Source of the DNA: Palsa-1392 sp963819975
GTDB lineage: Bacteria; Verrucomicrobiota; Verrucomicrobiia; Chthoniobacterales; UBA10450
Direction: 5' to 3'
Length of the DNA stretch: 64,000 nucleotides
Assembly: GCA_963819975.1 (NCBI GenBank)
Contig: CAWFYE010000009.1
Location: forward strand, 62,001 to 126,000
Made by a program: the position numbers and the translations under genes. Under the pieces are notes generated by a model that made no database searches, was not told where the DNA came from, and worked only from the letters and a program-made list of their open reading frames with translations. Positions 1-8,981 of this stretch are shown piece after piece (position 1 is the stretch's first letter; each line of letters begins with the position of its first letter).

Positions 1-118
1 GGGAACCGGGCGGATCGGCTACCACCAGTTCGCGGTAACGCGCTAGTCCGCCATCCACCGGCTGGAGGCCACAGAGCCAAATCAGCAGCGCTTGAATAAT
101 CGCGCCCTTGCCTCGCAT
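1..118 (-). CDS. Possible 5' part of an unidentified protein, cut by window edge
   Basis: Reading the minus strand from an ATG at 118 gives an uninterrupted frame to the window edge, starting MRGKGAIIQALLIWLCGLQP. The hydrophobic stretch after two basic residues resembles a short export signal. The frame is also open upstream of this ATG, so the start is uncertain. I recognise no family and the piece is only about 39 codons, so this is a weak call. Confidence 0.25.
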   Translation of the reverse strand, partial: MRGKGAIIQALLIWLCGLQPVDGGLARYRELVVADPPGS

Positions 119-220
119 GGCGCGATGGTTCCGCAAAAATAGGGCCGGGGCGAGCCCAGACTGCGCGCGAGCTTGACGAAGGCAGGCGCGCTGTTGACGA
201 TAGCCAGCGGAGGAATTGTT

Positions 221-610
221 TTGGAATACACAGACGCACCTGCAACCGAATCCACTCAACAGCCGTTGGCCGCGCCAACGCCGGCGACCGGGCTGCTCGA
301 AACGGCCGAAGGCCAGGCAAGCGACCTGGTAGCGGTGACATTGAGCATCGTCCCGGGACTCGGGCACATCTACAAAGGCTATCGGTTTATCGGGCTGTTG
401 CTGATATTCATCGGCACGCCGATGGCGATCGGGCTGGCGCTTCTGATTGCCACCGGGACGGCGGGATTCGGGTTCTTTCTGCTTCCGATCTATTGGATCG
501 CAGTCATGATCCATGTCTGGGCGATCCCGGATCGGGTCTTGACCACGCCGATGGACGAAGGCGAGCAGGTCCTAGCTCGCGAAGGCGAAGCCCGTGGTCG
601 CCGCGCCTAA
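221..610 (+). CDS. Small membrane protein, TM2-like
   Basis: This encodes about 129 residues. A disordered Thr/Pro/Ala-rich N-terminus is followed by the segment SIVPGLGHIYKGYRFIGLLL and two hydrophobic helices. The PGLGH-Y-G pattern before a membrane hairpin is typical of TM2-like and related small membrane proteins of unknown role. I chose the TTG at 221 because GGAGGA lies at 209-214, six bases upstream; an in-frame TTG at 173 has no such site. The stop codon TAA is embedded in a copy of the CCTAACGA word at 606-613. The function is unknown. Confidence 0.7.
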   Translation: MEYTDAPATESTQQPLAAPTPATGLLETAEGQASDLVAVTLSIVPGLGHIYKGYRFIGLLLIFIGTPMAIGLALLIATGTAGFGFFLLPIYWIAVMIHVWAIPDRVLTTPMDEGEQVLAREGEARGRRA

Positions 611-741
611 CGAGCGGGGATAGTTAAACATTCGAGGATTGACTTTTTCGCTGCGGGCCCGGTAGAAATACAGAATCCCTGCGGACCCGAAGCTCCCCTA
701 ACGAATCTTCGGAGTCAGATTCAACCAGCCGGCGACCGTTT

Positions 742-2442
742 ATGAAAAGAACACTTTTGCCCCAATCCTTTCGCACTGCCTACCTGCTTCCCGCCTTGCT
801 GAGTCTGCTCGGGGCCACGTCGGCTCAGGCCGGAGGCGCCACCTGGCTGCTCGACCCGGCCGATGACAACTGGAGTAATCCCGGCAATTGGATGCCGAAC
901 ACCGTTCCCAATTCGAGTGTCGATATTGCGACCTTCGACGCCTCAAATACGAGTGCCATCTTGGTTGTCGACCCGATTGAGGTCGATTCACTCGTCTTCA
1001 CCGCCGAGGCCAGCCCTTTTACCGTCACTGCGTCTGCAACGAGTCTGACCATTTTCGGCCCCGCCGGAGTCGTTAATAACTCGGGCCTTGTCCAGGAAAT
1101 CGTCGCCGGCATTCCTGGCGAATCCATCGGCGGAACGATTCAGTTCATGGGTGATTCCACCGCTGGCGCGCTGGTGCATTTCGGCGTTTCCTCGAACGGC
1201 AACCTTTTCCAGAACAGCTCCGTTCTGCGCTTCTACGAAAATTCCAACGCGGGTAACGCGAGCTTCGATATCGAGGGGGCATCAGGCGGCGTTGAGGAGC
1301 CGGGAAACATCTTCTTTTACGATAGCTCGAATGCGGGTTCGGCTACCTTCACCCTTCATCCCGGTGAAGCTACCGGCAATGGGGCCGGCGTAACCTTCTC
1401 TGGCAGCTCTTCAGCCAGTACCGCCACTCTTACCTGCGAGGCGAAGACGGTCGACGCGCCCAGCAACTGTTCGATTGTCTTCAGCGGATCGTCCACTGCC
1501 GCTTCCGCCACGATCACCGTGAACGGCTCCGACAACGCCCTCGATAACGCCCTCAATACAGTTGACTTTACGGGAGATGCGACCGCGGGGGCGGCGACTT
1601 TGATTGCCAACGGCGGATCGCGGCAAGGCGGCGCGATCAGTTTCGGCAACTTAGGTCCCGCCAGCTCTACCGCACGCGTCATCCTCAATGGAAATGGTGT
1701 CCTTAACACCGGCTACAATGGGCCCGGAGAGGTCACGATCGGCTCCCTTCAGGGCGCAAAACAAAGTCGCGTGCTTCTCAGCCGGCCGGATCCTCTTATC
1801 ATCGGGAGCAACAATCTCAGCACAACCTTCGCTGGGATCATCGAGGACGAATTCGACTTCACTCCTGGGCTATTGAAGAAGATTGGGAAAGGCTCGCTTA
1901 CCTTCACGGGCCCGAACCGCTATTCCGGGGGCACCACGGTTAGCCAGGGCAGTCTTATCGTCGGGACCCGGAATGGTTCGGGCACAGGGACCGGGCCGGT
2001 GCAGCTCGATGGGGGCACCATCGGCGGAGCTGGGACGATCGCCGGTGCTCTTACTGTGGGAGACGGCGGCGGCAGCAGCGCGACGCTTCAACCCGCCGTC
2101 GGTTCAAAAAAACAGGTAACCTTGACCGTGCAAAGCACTCTCATCCTGAATTCGGATTCCGCCTACAGCTACACAGTCAACACCGGCAACGGCCAAGCCG
2201 ATGGTGTCGTGGCGAGTGGCGTCACGATCAATCCCCGCGCGCGTTTCGCGCTTCGGAGCAAGGGAAATCAGAGCCTCACCCCGGGCACTGCCTTCACGGT
2301 GATCAACAACACCGCAGCGACACCGATTGCTGGCAACTTCAACGGCTTGACGGAAGGCTCCACCATCCTTGTGGGCGGCAATATCTACCAAGTCAGCTAC
2401 AGCGGCGGCGATGGGAATGATGTGACCTTGACCGTGCAGTAA
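742..2442 (+). CDS. Secreted beta-strand (PATR) repeat protein
   Basis: The protein has 566 residues with a clear signal peptide (basic MKRTLLPQSFR, hydrophobic core, cleavage near SAQA-GG). Most of it is Ser/Ala/Gly/Asn-rich strand-forming sequence with recurring SSNAGSATFT-like units. Residues about 375-440 match the passenger-associated transport repeat (FTGPNRYSGGTTVSQGSLIV followed by Gly-Ala-Gly-Thr turns). The C-terminus (GGNIYQVSYSGGDGNDVTLT) is the usual end of such verrucomicrobial proteins. I see no outer-membrane autotransporter barrel and no PEP-CTERM anchor. The likely role is a cell-surface or extracellular structural or adhesive protein. A CCTAACGA word lies 45 bases upstream and another just past the stop. 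Confidence 0.85.
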   Translation: MKRTLLPQSFRTAYLLPALLSLLGATSAQAGGATWLLDPADDNWSNPGNWMPNTVPNSSVDIATFDASNTSAILVVDPIEVDSLVFTAEASPFTVTASATSLTIFGPAGVVNNSGLVQEIVAGIPGESIGGTIQFMGDSTAGALVHFGVSSNGNLFQNSSVLRFYENSNAGNASFDIEGASGGVEEPGNIFFYDSSNAGSATFTLHPGEATGNGAGVTFSGSSSASTATLTCEAKTVDAPSNCSIVFSGSSTAASATITVNGSDNALDNALNTVDFTGDATAGAATLIANGGSRQGGAISFGNLGPASSTARVILNGNGVLNTGYNGPGEVTIGSLQGAKQSRVLLSRPDPLIIGSNNLSTTFAGIIEDEFDFTPGLLKKIGKGSLTFTGPNRYSGGTTVSQGSLIVGTRNGSGTGTGPVQLDGGTIGGAGTIAGALTVGDGGGSSATLQPAVGSKKQVTLTVQSTLILNSDSAYSYTVNTGNGQADGVVASGVTINPRARFALRSKGNQSLTPGTAFTVINNTAATPIAGNFNGLTEGSTILVGGNIYQVSYSGGDGNDVTLTVQ

Positions 2443-2452
2443 TCGCCGTTCG

Positions 2453-3514
2453 TTAGGCCAAAACGGCCGCGTGAATCTCTTCCAGGATCTCGCGCAGGCC
2501 GTAGCGGAAATTCCATTCCGGATAGTGCTCGCGGAATTTTCGCACATCGCTGATCCACCAAATGTGGTCGCCGATCCGGCTGTCCTCGACATATTCCGAG
2601 GAAAGCTTCTTCCCGCTGATCTCTTCGCAGAGCGCGATCGCTTCGAGCATGGAGCAATTGCAATGGCGGCTGCCACCGATGTTGTAAACCTCCCCGACGC
2701 GCGGTGCCCTAACGAAAGCGGCAAACGCTTCCACCAGGTCGAAGCTATGGATGTTGTCGCGCACCTGTTTGCCCTTGAAGCCAAAGACGCGATAGGATCG
2801 CCCGCTCACCGCACACTTCATGAGGTAGGAAAGGAAACCGTGCAGTTCCGTGCCGGCATGCGCCGGACCCGTTAGGCAACCGCCCCGGAAACACGCGGTC
2901 GGCATATTGAAATAGCGGCCGTATTCCTGCACCAGAACGTCTCCCGCGACCTTCGATGCCCCAAAGAGCGAGTGCTTCGTCTGGTCGATGCTCATGTTTT
3001 CCGAAATGCCCGGCTCGTATTCGTGTCCCGGCTCGATCTCCCAGCGGAGCCTGAGCTCCTGCAGCGGGAGGCGATTCGGAGTGTCGCCGTAGACCTTGTT
3101 GGTCGAGGTGAAAAGGAAGGGCGTTTCCGGGCAGAAATTTCGCGCCGCCTCCAGCAGGTTGAGGGTGCCGTTCGCGTTCACTGTGAAATCCATCTGCGGA
3201 TCGCGCGCCGCCCAGTCGTGGGAAGGTTGCGCGGCGGTGTGAACGATGGCGGCCAGCTCGCGTCCGTGGGTTTGGAAAATCTCATTCACCGCCGCGGCGT
3301 CGCGAATGTCGATCTCGTGATGCTGGTAGGAAGGTACTTTCGCGAGCAACTCGTCACGTGTTTTGCGGGTGGAAGCTTCCTCGCCGAAAAAGCGGGCCCG
3401 CATGTCGTTATCGATCCCAACGACGCGGCAACCGTCGACCGCGAACCGTTTGACGGTTTCAGAGCCGATTAACCCGGCCGAGCCGGTGACGAGGATGGTG
3501 CGCGCTTTTGCCAC
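2453..3514 (-). CDS. NAD-dependent sugar-nucleotide epimerase (CDP-paratose/tyvelose epimerase-like)
   Basis: This is a 353-residue extended short-chain dehydrogenase. The N-terminal GSAGLIG is the NAD-binding glycine motif. FTSTNKVYGDTPN near residue 137 is characteristic of the CDP-paratose 2-epimerase branch. The place of the usual YxxxK catalytic pair reads LFGASK, so the tyrosine is Phe while the lysine remains. The family acts on nucleotide-linked sugars for surface polysaccharides; the exact substrate cannot be read from sequence. The gene sits four bases downstream of pgl on the same strand and is probably co-transcribed with it. Its TAA stop lies inside a TCGTTAGG word. Confidence 0.88.
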   Translation of the reverse strand: MAKARTILVTGSAGLIGSETVKRFAVDGCRVVGIDNDMRARFFGEEASTRKTRDELLAKVPSYQHHEIDIRDAAAVNEIFQTHGRELAAIVHTAAQPSHDWAARDPQMDFTVNANGTLNLLEAARNFCPETPFLFTSTNKVYGDTPNRLPLQELRLRWEIEPGHEYEPGISENMSIDQTKHSLFGASKVAGDVLVQEYGRYFNMPTACFRGGCLTGPAHAGTELHGFLSYLMKCAVSGRSYRVFGFKGKQVRDNIHSFDLVEAFAAFVRAPRVGEVYNIGGSRHCNCSMLEAIALCEEISGKKLSSEYVEDSRIGDHIWWISDVRKFREHYPEWNFRYGLREILEEIHAAVLA

Positions 3515-3518
3515 TTCG

Positions 3519-4217
3519 TTAGGCGCGCTCGCCGATCATCCAGGTGAGTTCTCCGTTCGGGGGGTTGACCCGCGCTGCCGGGTATTCGGAGCTGCCGGCG
3601 AGGACCTGTTCCAAGAGTTCCGGGTTCTTGTCTCCGCTGACCAGAAAAAGGACGTGCCGCGATTGATTGAGAAGCGGAAGGGTCATCGTTAGGCGCCAGG
3701 CGTCCAGTTTCGGGACATAATTTGCCGCCACCCGGCGGACCTGCTCGTTAAGCGCGGCGGTGCCGGGGAAAAGCGAAGCGGTATGCCCGTCGGCGCCCAT
3801 CCCGAGGAGTGTGAGATCGTGCCGGTAGATCGTCTCGCCGCGCTGGGTGGCGAGGAGTGCGAGGGAGTCTTGATATTCCTGGGCGGCAAGGGCCGGCTCG
3901 ATTTCACCGCGCATGCGCAGGACGGATTTGTCGGGAACGGCAAAGGGCTCGAACAACGTTTCGCGCGCCATCCGGAAATTGCTCTCGGCATCATCCGGAG
4001 GCACACATCGTTCGTCGCCGAAGGTAAAGCGGATTTGCTCCCACGGCAGATCCCGCGAAATGCGCCCAAACTCGGTGTAGATCGGCCGCGGTGTATTGCC
4101 TCCGGAAAGCGCGATCCGGAACTCGCCTTGCTCAGCGAGTGCACGGCGCGCTTGGCGCGTTATGAAAGCGGCAGCTTCCCCCGTCAGATTCGGGGTGCGG
4201 ATCACTTCAGGATTCAT
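3519..4217 (-). CDS. pgl: 6-phosphogluconolactonase
   Basis: This 232-residue protein hydrolyses 6-phosphogluconolactone in the oxidative pentose phosphate pathway. It has the family hallmarks ALSGGNTP near residue 36, FGDERCVPPDDAESN (residues about 86-100) and LLGMGADGHTASLFPG near residue 152. Length is normal for the DevB/Pgl type. The start ATG at 4217 gives a natural N-terminus. The stop codon overlaps a TCGTTAGG word at 3516. It lies directly upstream of the epimerase gene; no zwf or gnd is in the window. Confidence 0.93.
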   Translation of the reverse strand: MNPEVIRTPNLTGEAAAFITRQARRALAEQGEFRIALSGGNTPRPIYTEFGRISRDLPWEQIRFTFGDERCVPPDDAESNFRMARETLFEPFAVPDKSVLRMRGEIEPALAAQEYQDSLALLATQRGETIYRHDLTLLGMGADGHTASLFPGTAALNEQVRRVAANYVPKLDAWRLTMTLPLLNQSRHVLFLVSGDKNPELLEQVLAGSSEYPAARVNPPNGELTWMIGERA

Positions 4218-4274
4218 CGAAGTAAGATCCGAATTGCGAATGACGAAATCCGAAACGATTTCAGATTTCCAAAC

Positions 4275-4751
4275 CTAGATCGCACAATGAGTTCGCCCAT
4301 GCTTGGCGAGATATTGCTGATGATATTCTTCGGCGCGGTAAAAAGGTGGCGCCGGTTCGATCTGGGTCACGATCGGCCGGCGGAAACGCCCGCTCTTTTC
4401 CATTTCCGCCAACTTCGCTTCCGCGGCGGCTTTTTGTTCGGGCGAGTGATAGAAAATAACGGAGCGATATTGCGAACCAATGTCCGGGCCCTGGCGATTG
4501 CGGGTAGTCGGATCATGATTCGCCCAGAAAACATCGAGGAGGGTGCCATAGGAGACCTCCGCGGGGTCAAAAGTCACCTCGACTACTTCCGCATGTCCAG
4601 TTTTATCAGAACAAACCTCCTCATAAGTCGGGTTTTGCGTCTGTCCGCCTGCGTAGCCGACCGCCGCATGCTTCACTCCAGGCGTCTGCCGAAAAACCGC
4701 CTCAACACCCCAGAAACAGCCCGCCCCAAATGTCGCCTTCTCGTTGCTCAT
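4275..4751 (-). CDS. msrA: Peptide-methionine (S)-S-oxide reductase
   Basis: MsrA reduces methionine-S-sulfoxide in proteins. The 158-residue product starts MSNEKATFGAGCFWG, placing the catalytic cysteine at residue 12. It continues with the conserved VGYAGG, HAEVVEV and DIGSQYRS segments. The frame is open for another 42 codons upstream, but that extension has no family similarity, so I use the ATG at 4751. It is monofunctional, with no MsrB domain fused. No strong ribosome site is visible. Confidence 0.94.
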   Translation of the reverse strand: MSNEKATFGAGCFWGVEAVFRQTPGVKHAAVGYAGGQTQNPTYEEVCSDKTGHAEVVEVTFDPAEVSYGTLLDVFWANHDPTTRNRQGPDIGSQYRSVIFYHSPEQKAAAEAKLAEMEKSGRFRRPIVTQIEPAPPFYRAEEYHQQYLAKHGRTHCAI

Positions 4752-4892
4752 GCCGGCAGCATGAAACGAGAAGGCAAGGCGTGCAACTTGCGGGCCGATT
4801 GTCGTGTCACCCGTTTTGCGACCTGGAGAGCCGAAACGGGCGAGTGCGAACGTCCTTCCCATCGCAGCCGCAGCCAAGGCGCGGTCCGGGTG

Positions 4893-5588
4893 TCACCGCT
4901 GGCCTGAAGGCGCCGCCTCGAAGATCAGCCAAGGGATGGCGCCGCTCTCAGTACCAGCAACCAGGACATCAGGAATTTCCCAGAGTTGGCGAATGAGAAA
5001 GCCGGTCGCGGCCAACTGACTTGACATGTCCTGGAGCGTCCAATGCGTATCGGTCAGCCCGACTCGATGCCGTCCGTCGCCCATCCTAACCACAAATTGC
5101 CGCCCAGAATCCCGGTACCATTGCTGTTTGAAGTGCGCCTGGAAGGTCGAGAAACGTTGATGGCGAAAACACGGATGGGTCACCGTGGCGAAAAACGAAC
5201 CGTGCGGTTTGAGCAAGGCCGCGATATTCCGCAGTGCTCTCACGCACGCCCGGCGGTTTTGCAATGACATCCAAACCGCATTCATCACGACAGCATCGTA
5301 ACGATTCCCATTTAGCTCACTGACACGACCAACGACCGGCACCGATAAATCCGACACATTCTTGCGTGCGATCGCACGCAGTTTTGCAGACGGTTCGAAG
5401 ATGGTCGCGGAATTCTTGCGTCCCGCACCCCATAACGACAGAAAGGTACCGTCACCTCCTCCGTAATCCAGCACCCGACGGCAGCGCAGGTCTCGCAGTC
5501 GTTTCCAGAGAAATGGAAACACCGTAATCCTACGGGAATCCGCAATAGCGGAGTAGGCCGTCGCGATTGGATCCCAGCTCTTCCCCAT
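4893..5588 (-). CDS. Class I SAM-dependent methyltransferase
   Basis: The protein has about 231 residues starting MGKSWDPIATAYSA. Motif I is VLDYGGGDGTFL (residues about 40-51), followed by an acidic FEPS (motif II) and RYDAVVMNAVW (motif IV), the normal order of a Rossmann methyltransferase. The C-terminal half (THPCFRH, DTHWTLQDMSSQLAATGF) resembles small-molecule or quinone-type methyltransferases, but the substrate is unknown. I prefer the ATG at 5588 over one five codons earlier because it begins the conserved N-terminus. Confidence 0.8.
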   Translation of the reverse strand: MGKSWDPIATAYSAIADSRRITVFPFLWKRLRDLRCRRVLDYGGGDGTFLSLWGAGRKNSATIFEPSAKLRAIARKNVSDLSVPVVGRVSELNGNRYDAVVMNAVWMSLQNRRACVRALRNIAALLKPHGSFFATVTHPCFRHQRFSTFQAHFKQQWYRDSGRQFVVRMGDGRHRVGLTDTHWTLQDMSSQLAATGFLIRQLWEIPDVLVAGTESGAIPWLIFEAAPSGQR

Positions 5589-5748
5589 GCGGAGGAATAG
5601 CACGCATCAGTAGGCCGGTGAACCTCAAAGTTCCCAGGACGGATCTTGCCATCCTCTGGGAGCACGGATGTGGTCAGCGCTCAGGCGGTCGCCATCAAAT
5701 GGGACGGAAGCCGACGGTCCCGCCGGCTGAGAGACACGAAAGCGGTTG

Positions 5749-6348
5749 TTACTTCAGGATCCGATCCAACTCCTGCACCCAAACGAGCTCGCAAGCGCCG
5801 TTGCCGGTATCGGTCCGAGTAAGCGAACTGCGCCAGGTCCCGATCCCCTCGCCGCTCGCTTCCACAAGCAAACCGGAAAGGTGAATCAGATCGCCTGAGC
5901 GGAGCGCCTTGCACTGCGTGGCGATGTCTTTGGTTGATGGGATAAGATGCAGGTTGGTCGCGTGGGAAGTGATTTCTTCGCGCGCGATCGGCGGCGCGCC
6001 TTTGTATTCGTAATAAAAGAAGCGCGAAGCTTGGCTGATCTCGAGCCGGTCGAGAACGGCCTGGTCGGACATCGGGCCCCAGCCGACGGCGAGATCGACC
6101 GGGACGAGAGCCGCCCCGTGATCGTAGCGATATATTTTTCGATGCAGCACCCGGGCATCGAGCGAGAAATGGGCCAGGGCCTTGAGCTGAAAGTTCCCAT
6201 AGTTGAGTGGGACTTCGTCCGGCGAAGCGGCGGTTTGCACGGGGTCAGCGGCAATCATGACCCCAGGCGGATACGTGACCGGTGCGTTGCTTCGATAATA
6301 GAGGAAAGAAACGCTCACCAGGAGGGCGAGAAAAGCGAGGGTTTTCAC
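5749..6348 (-). CDS. Conserved secreted or membrane-anchored protein, function unknown
   Basis: The product has 199 residues with an N-terminal hydrophobic signal or anchor (KTLAFLALLVSVSFLYYR). The body contains AVGWGPMSDQAVLDRLEISQ and HATNLHLIPSTKDI, which I recall from uncharacterised proteins of many Gram-negatives. No catalytic motif is evident. The C-terminal part with RSGDLIHLSGLLVEASG suggests a small beta-barrel facing the periplasm. It stands alone between a methyltransferase and the kinase cluster. Confidence 0.72.
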   Translation of the reverse strand: MKTLAFLALLVSVSFLYYRSNAPVTYPPGVMIAADPVQTAASPDEVPLNYGNFQLKALAHFSLDARVLHRKIYRYDHGAALVPVDLAVGWGPMSDQAVLDRLEISQASRFFYYEYKGAPPIAREEITSHATNLHLIPSTKDIATQCKALRSGDLIHLSGLLVEASGEGIGTWRSSLTRTDTGNGACELVWVQELDRILK

Positions 6349-6493
6349 GGTCGGCAGGCATCATTGACAGCAGGTTCAATGCTTGCCGAGTGTGATAGGC
6401 GTAGCGCCGCTCAATTCAGGGCCCGTTGCCTCTCTCGACATCACCATCCCGCCATCGACGGCGAAACCGCAAAAACGGGACGATTAACTGGGC

Positions 6494-7417
6494 TTAATGC
6501 TTGGTGTTGGCAGCGGTCAGTTGCTGGACTGCCTGTTCGCAGCGGATCACGAGGGCGGCGAGTTTCTGTGGTTGGTCTGCGTCGGCGGGTGGGAGCGCGC
6601 CGTGATCGCGCAGGGTGGTAAAAATCGCTTCAGCTTTCGCATACGATTCGCGCGCGTCGGACCAGGCACGAGTCCTTTGTGCAGTCGGCCCGTTCTTATC
6701 CGCGCCGGAGCGCGCGAAAGCGTCGCCGAGCTTTTCCTCGTAGATGGCGAAGTTGCGCGAATAGATGGCGTTCGTAGGATCCGCGGCTGAGAGCGTGGTC
6801 ACGATCGTGATCCCCTGGCGCGCCTGAGCCACCGCCTGCGCCTGGTCGCCCGTGGCGGAAAGCGCTTCTGCGAGATCCACGTGTCCACTTGCGAGATCGA
6901 AACTCGCCTGAATATTTTGCGGATCGGCCGCGGCAGCGATTTCCTTAATCGCGAGCGATTTCCGGAGACTCTCTACGGCACCGGGAAAGTCTTCGGCGGC
7001 CACCTGAGTGGTGCCCAGCTGCTTGTAACCCCACGCGACTTCGCGCTGGGCGCGCCCGTTAGTCGGGTCGGCGCCTGCGATAGATTCGAGGGTCGCGACT
7101 CCTTTGCGCAGGGCGACGATGGCCTCAGGTTGATGGGGATCCATCGCGCCGCCGATCTTCATGAGGTTGATCGCCACCGGCCGCTTACGTTTGACGCTGG
7201 AGTTGTCCTCCCGCAACAACTCTTCGCGGATGCCGAGGGATTTTCGATAACTTGCGAGAATCTCCGCCTCGGCGTTGGCCGTGCGGCCCAGGCCATCACC
7301 GAGCGTTTCGTAGGCCCGGGCGAGTTCGTCCTGAACTGCGAGGTTCTTCGGCTCCCTCGCGGCAAGTTGGTTAAAGATCTGAAGGGAGCGCCGGGTACTG
7401 GCGAATCGTCTGCTCAA
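6494..7417 (-). CDS. TPR-repeat region, frameshifted C-terminus of the adjacent Ser/Thr kinase
   Basis: This 307-residue frame is built of tetratricopeptide repeats (for example DELARAYETLGDGLG and REVAWGYKQLGTTQVA). It begins inside the end of the kinase frame with no proper start. The kinase ends in ...TIRQY then out-of-frame residues, while this frame resumes at RRSLQIFNQLA. Deleting one C of the CCC near 7397 would join them into one TPR array of roughly 830 residues in total. It is therefore most likely the second half of the kinase, split by a real or sequencing indel, not an independent gene. Confidence 0.72.
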   Translation of the reverse strand: MSRRFASTRRSLQIFNQLAAREPKNLAVQDELARAYETLGDGLGRTANAEAEILASYRKSLGIREELLREDNSSVKRKRPVAINLMKIGGAMDPHQPEAIVALRKGVATLESIAGADPTNGRAQREVAWGYKQLGTTQVAAEDFPGAVESLRKSLAIKEIAAAADPQNIQASFDLASGHVDLAEALSATGDQAQAVAQARQGITIVTTLSAADPTNAIYSRNFAIYEEKLGDAFARSGADKNGPTAQRTRAWSDARESYAKAEAIFTTLRDHGALPPADADQPQKLAALVIRCEQAVQQLTAANTKH

Positions 7418-8981
7418 CGTCTCCTTTCTGGTCCATGATGTCGCCGAGAGCGCGATAAGTGCGACCTAACTCCATTTGCGTGTCAGTAGTAACCGCGGAC
7501 AAGGGAAAGCTTTCTCGAATCTGCAAAGCTTTGCGGTAACTCTTGAGCGCACCATCGGTATCGCCGATGTTGGCGGAATAGGGGTTCCCCTGGATGTCGC
7601 CGATTTTCTCGTAGGCGGTCGCCAGCTCGCGCTGCAGCGCGGAATTGCCGCCGGCGTCGTGGGCCAGTCCATCAAGATACTCAAGGGCACGACTGACAAT
7701 TAGACGGCGGGTGGGCGTGGACCCAGCCAGGTCTTTCACTGAATCGTGGATCTCAAACATGAGGGAATTGGCCAGGCGGCGCACTTCTTCGAAATGACGC
7801 TCAGCCAAAATGCGCTCCTGATTGGCGCGATGCGCTTCCCAAGTAGCCACGATCGTGGCGCCAATAAGAAGGAGGGCGACCGAGGCTGTCACCGCCAAAC
7901 CAATCTTGTGACGGCCGACGAACTTTGAAGTCCGATACGTGAAAGTATCCTTCCGCGCGATGACCGGAAGTCCTTCCAGGTAGCGCCGGACATCTTCCGA
8001 GAATTGTCCGACGGAGGCATAGCGCCGTTCCGGTTCTGGCCGGAGCGCCTTGGAAAGGATGTTATCCAGATCCGCGTCCAGTTTTTGCAAATCCGGCTCG
8101 CCGTCCTTTCGGATGACGGGCTTCTTTCCGGCCAGCAGTTCGTAGAGGACGACTCCGAGACTGTAAACGTCGCTCGCGGTCGTCATGCGGTCGCCACGCC
8201 GTTGTTCCGGGCTGGCATAACCGGGCGTCATCGCGTGGGTAGTGGTCACGGTCCGGTTATCCGTCTCCGCCGTCGTTGGGTCGAGGAGGCGGGCGATCCC
8301 GAAATCCAGGAGCTTTGGTTCGCCTTCGGCTGTGACCCGGATGTTTGCCGGTTTGAGATCACGATGGATGACCAGGTTCTGGTGAGCGTAAGAAACAGCC
8401 GCGCAAACCTTGCGGAAGAGGCTTAGTCGGTCCCGCATCCCCAGGGCATGCTGCAACGAGTAGGTCTCGAGCGGAATTCCCTCCACGTATTCCATCACGA
8501 AATAAGGCAGGCCCTTCTGGGTTACCGCGCCGCCATAGAGTCGCGCGATATTAGGATGATTAAGCGCGGCAAGAATGCGCTCTTCCTGGCGAAAATGCCG
8601 GATGAATTCCCTGGTCCCGAAACCTTGCTTGATCAGCTTGATCGCCACCTGGCGGCCGAAATGGGTGTCGTCGGCCAGATAGACCTCACCCATGCCGCCT
8701 TCGCCAAGCAGCGAGAGGATGCGGTAGTCGCCCAACATCTCGCCGGCACTCAGCTCGCTGGGGGTATCTTCCTCGCGCAAGAGTTCCGCGCCAAATTCAA
8801 CGGCTGGTGTCGACATTAAGTGAGCGGCGCGTCCTTCCTCTTGCAGAAGCGCCTCCACTTCGGCGCGCAGTTCTACGTCGTCGCCGCAGGCCTGCGCGAG
8901 ATAGGTGGTCCGCGCCGCGCCCTCCAACTCGAAAGCGTGCTCGACCAGGTCCGCGATCCGTTCGGCCCGCTCACGCTGCAT
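7371..8981 (-). CDS. Membrane Ser/Thr protein kinase with TPRs (frameshifted at its 3' end)
   Basis: A short N-terminal helical region precedes a Hanks-type kinase domain. It has the glycine loop LLGEGGMGEVY, the VAIK lysine, catalytic HRDLKPANI, DFGIARL and the activation-segment end TPGYASPEQ. One transmembrane helix (IGLAVTASVALLLIGATIVA) follows, then TPRs (LATAYEKIGDIQ, ALKSYRKALQIRE). I use the ATG at 8981: it overlaps the sigma-factor stop by 11 bases, implying translational coupling. ECF sigma/kinase pairs of this layout are common in Verrucomicrobiota, Planctomycetes and Acidobacteria, where the kinase is thought to control the sigma factor. The reading frame stops at 7371 after an apparent +1 shift. 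Confidence 0.88.
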   Translation of the reverse strand: MQRERAERIADLVEHAFELEGAARTTYLAQACGDDVELRAEVEALLQEEGRAAHLMSTPAVEFGAELLREEDTPSELSAGEMLGDYRILSLLGEGGMGEVYLADDTHFGRQVAIKLIKQGFGTREFIRHFRQEERILAALNHPNIARLYGGAVTQKGLPYFVMEYVEGIPLETYSLQHALGMRDRLSLFRKVCAAVSYAHQNLVIHRDLKPANIRVTAEGEPKLLDFGIARLLDPTTAETDNRTVTTTHAMTPGYASPEQRRGDRMTTASDVYSLGVVLYELLAGKKPVIRKDGEPDLQKLDADLDNILSKALRPEPERRYASVGQFSEDVRRYLEGLPVIARKDTFTYRTSKFVGRHKIGLAVTASVALLLIGATIVATWEAHRANQERILAERHFEEVRRLANSLMFEIHDSVKDLAGSTPTRRLIVSRALEYLDGLAHDAGGNSALQRELATAYEKIGDIQGNPYSANIGDTDGALKSYRKALQIRESFPLSAVTTDTQMELGRTYRALGDIMDQKGDVEQTIRQYPALPSDL

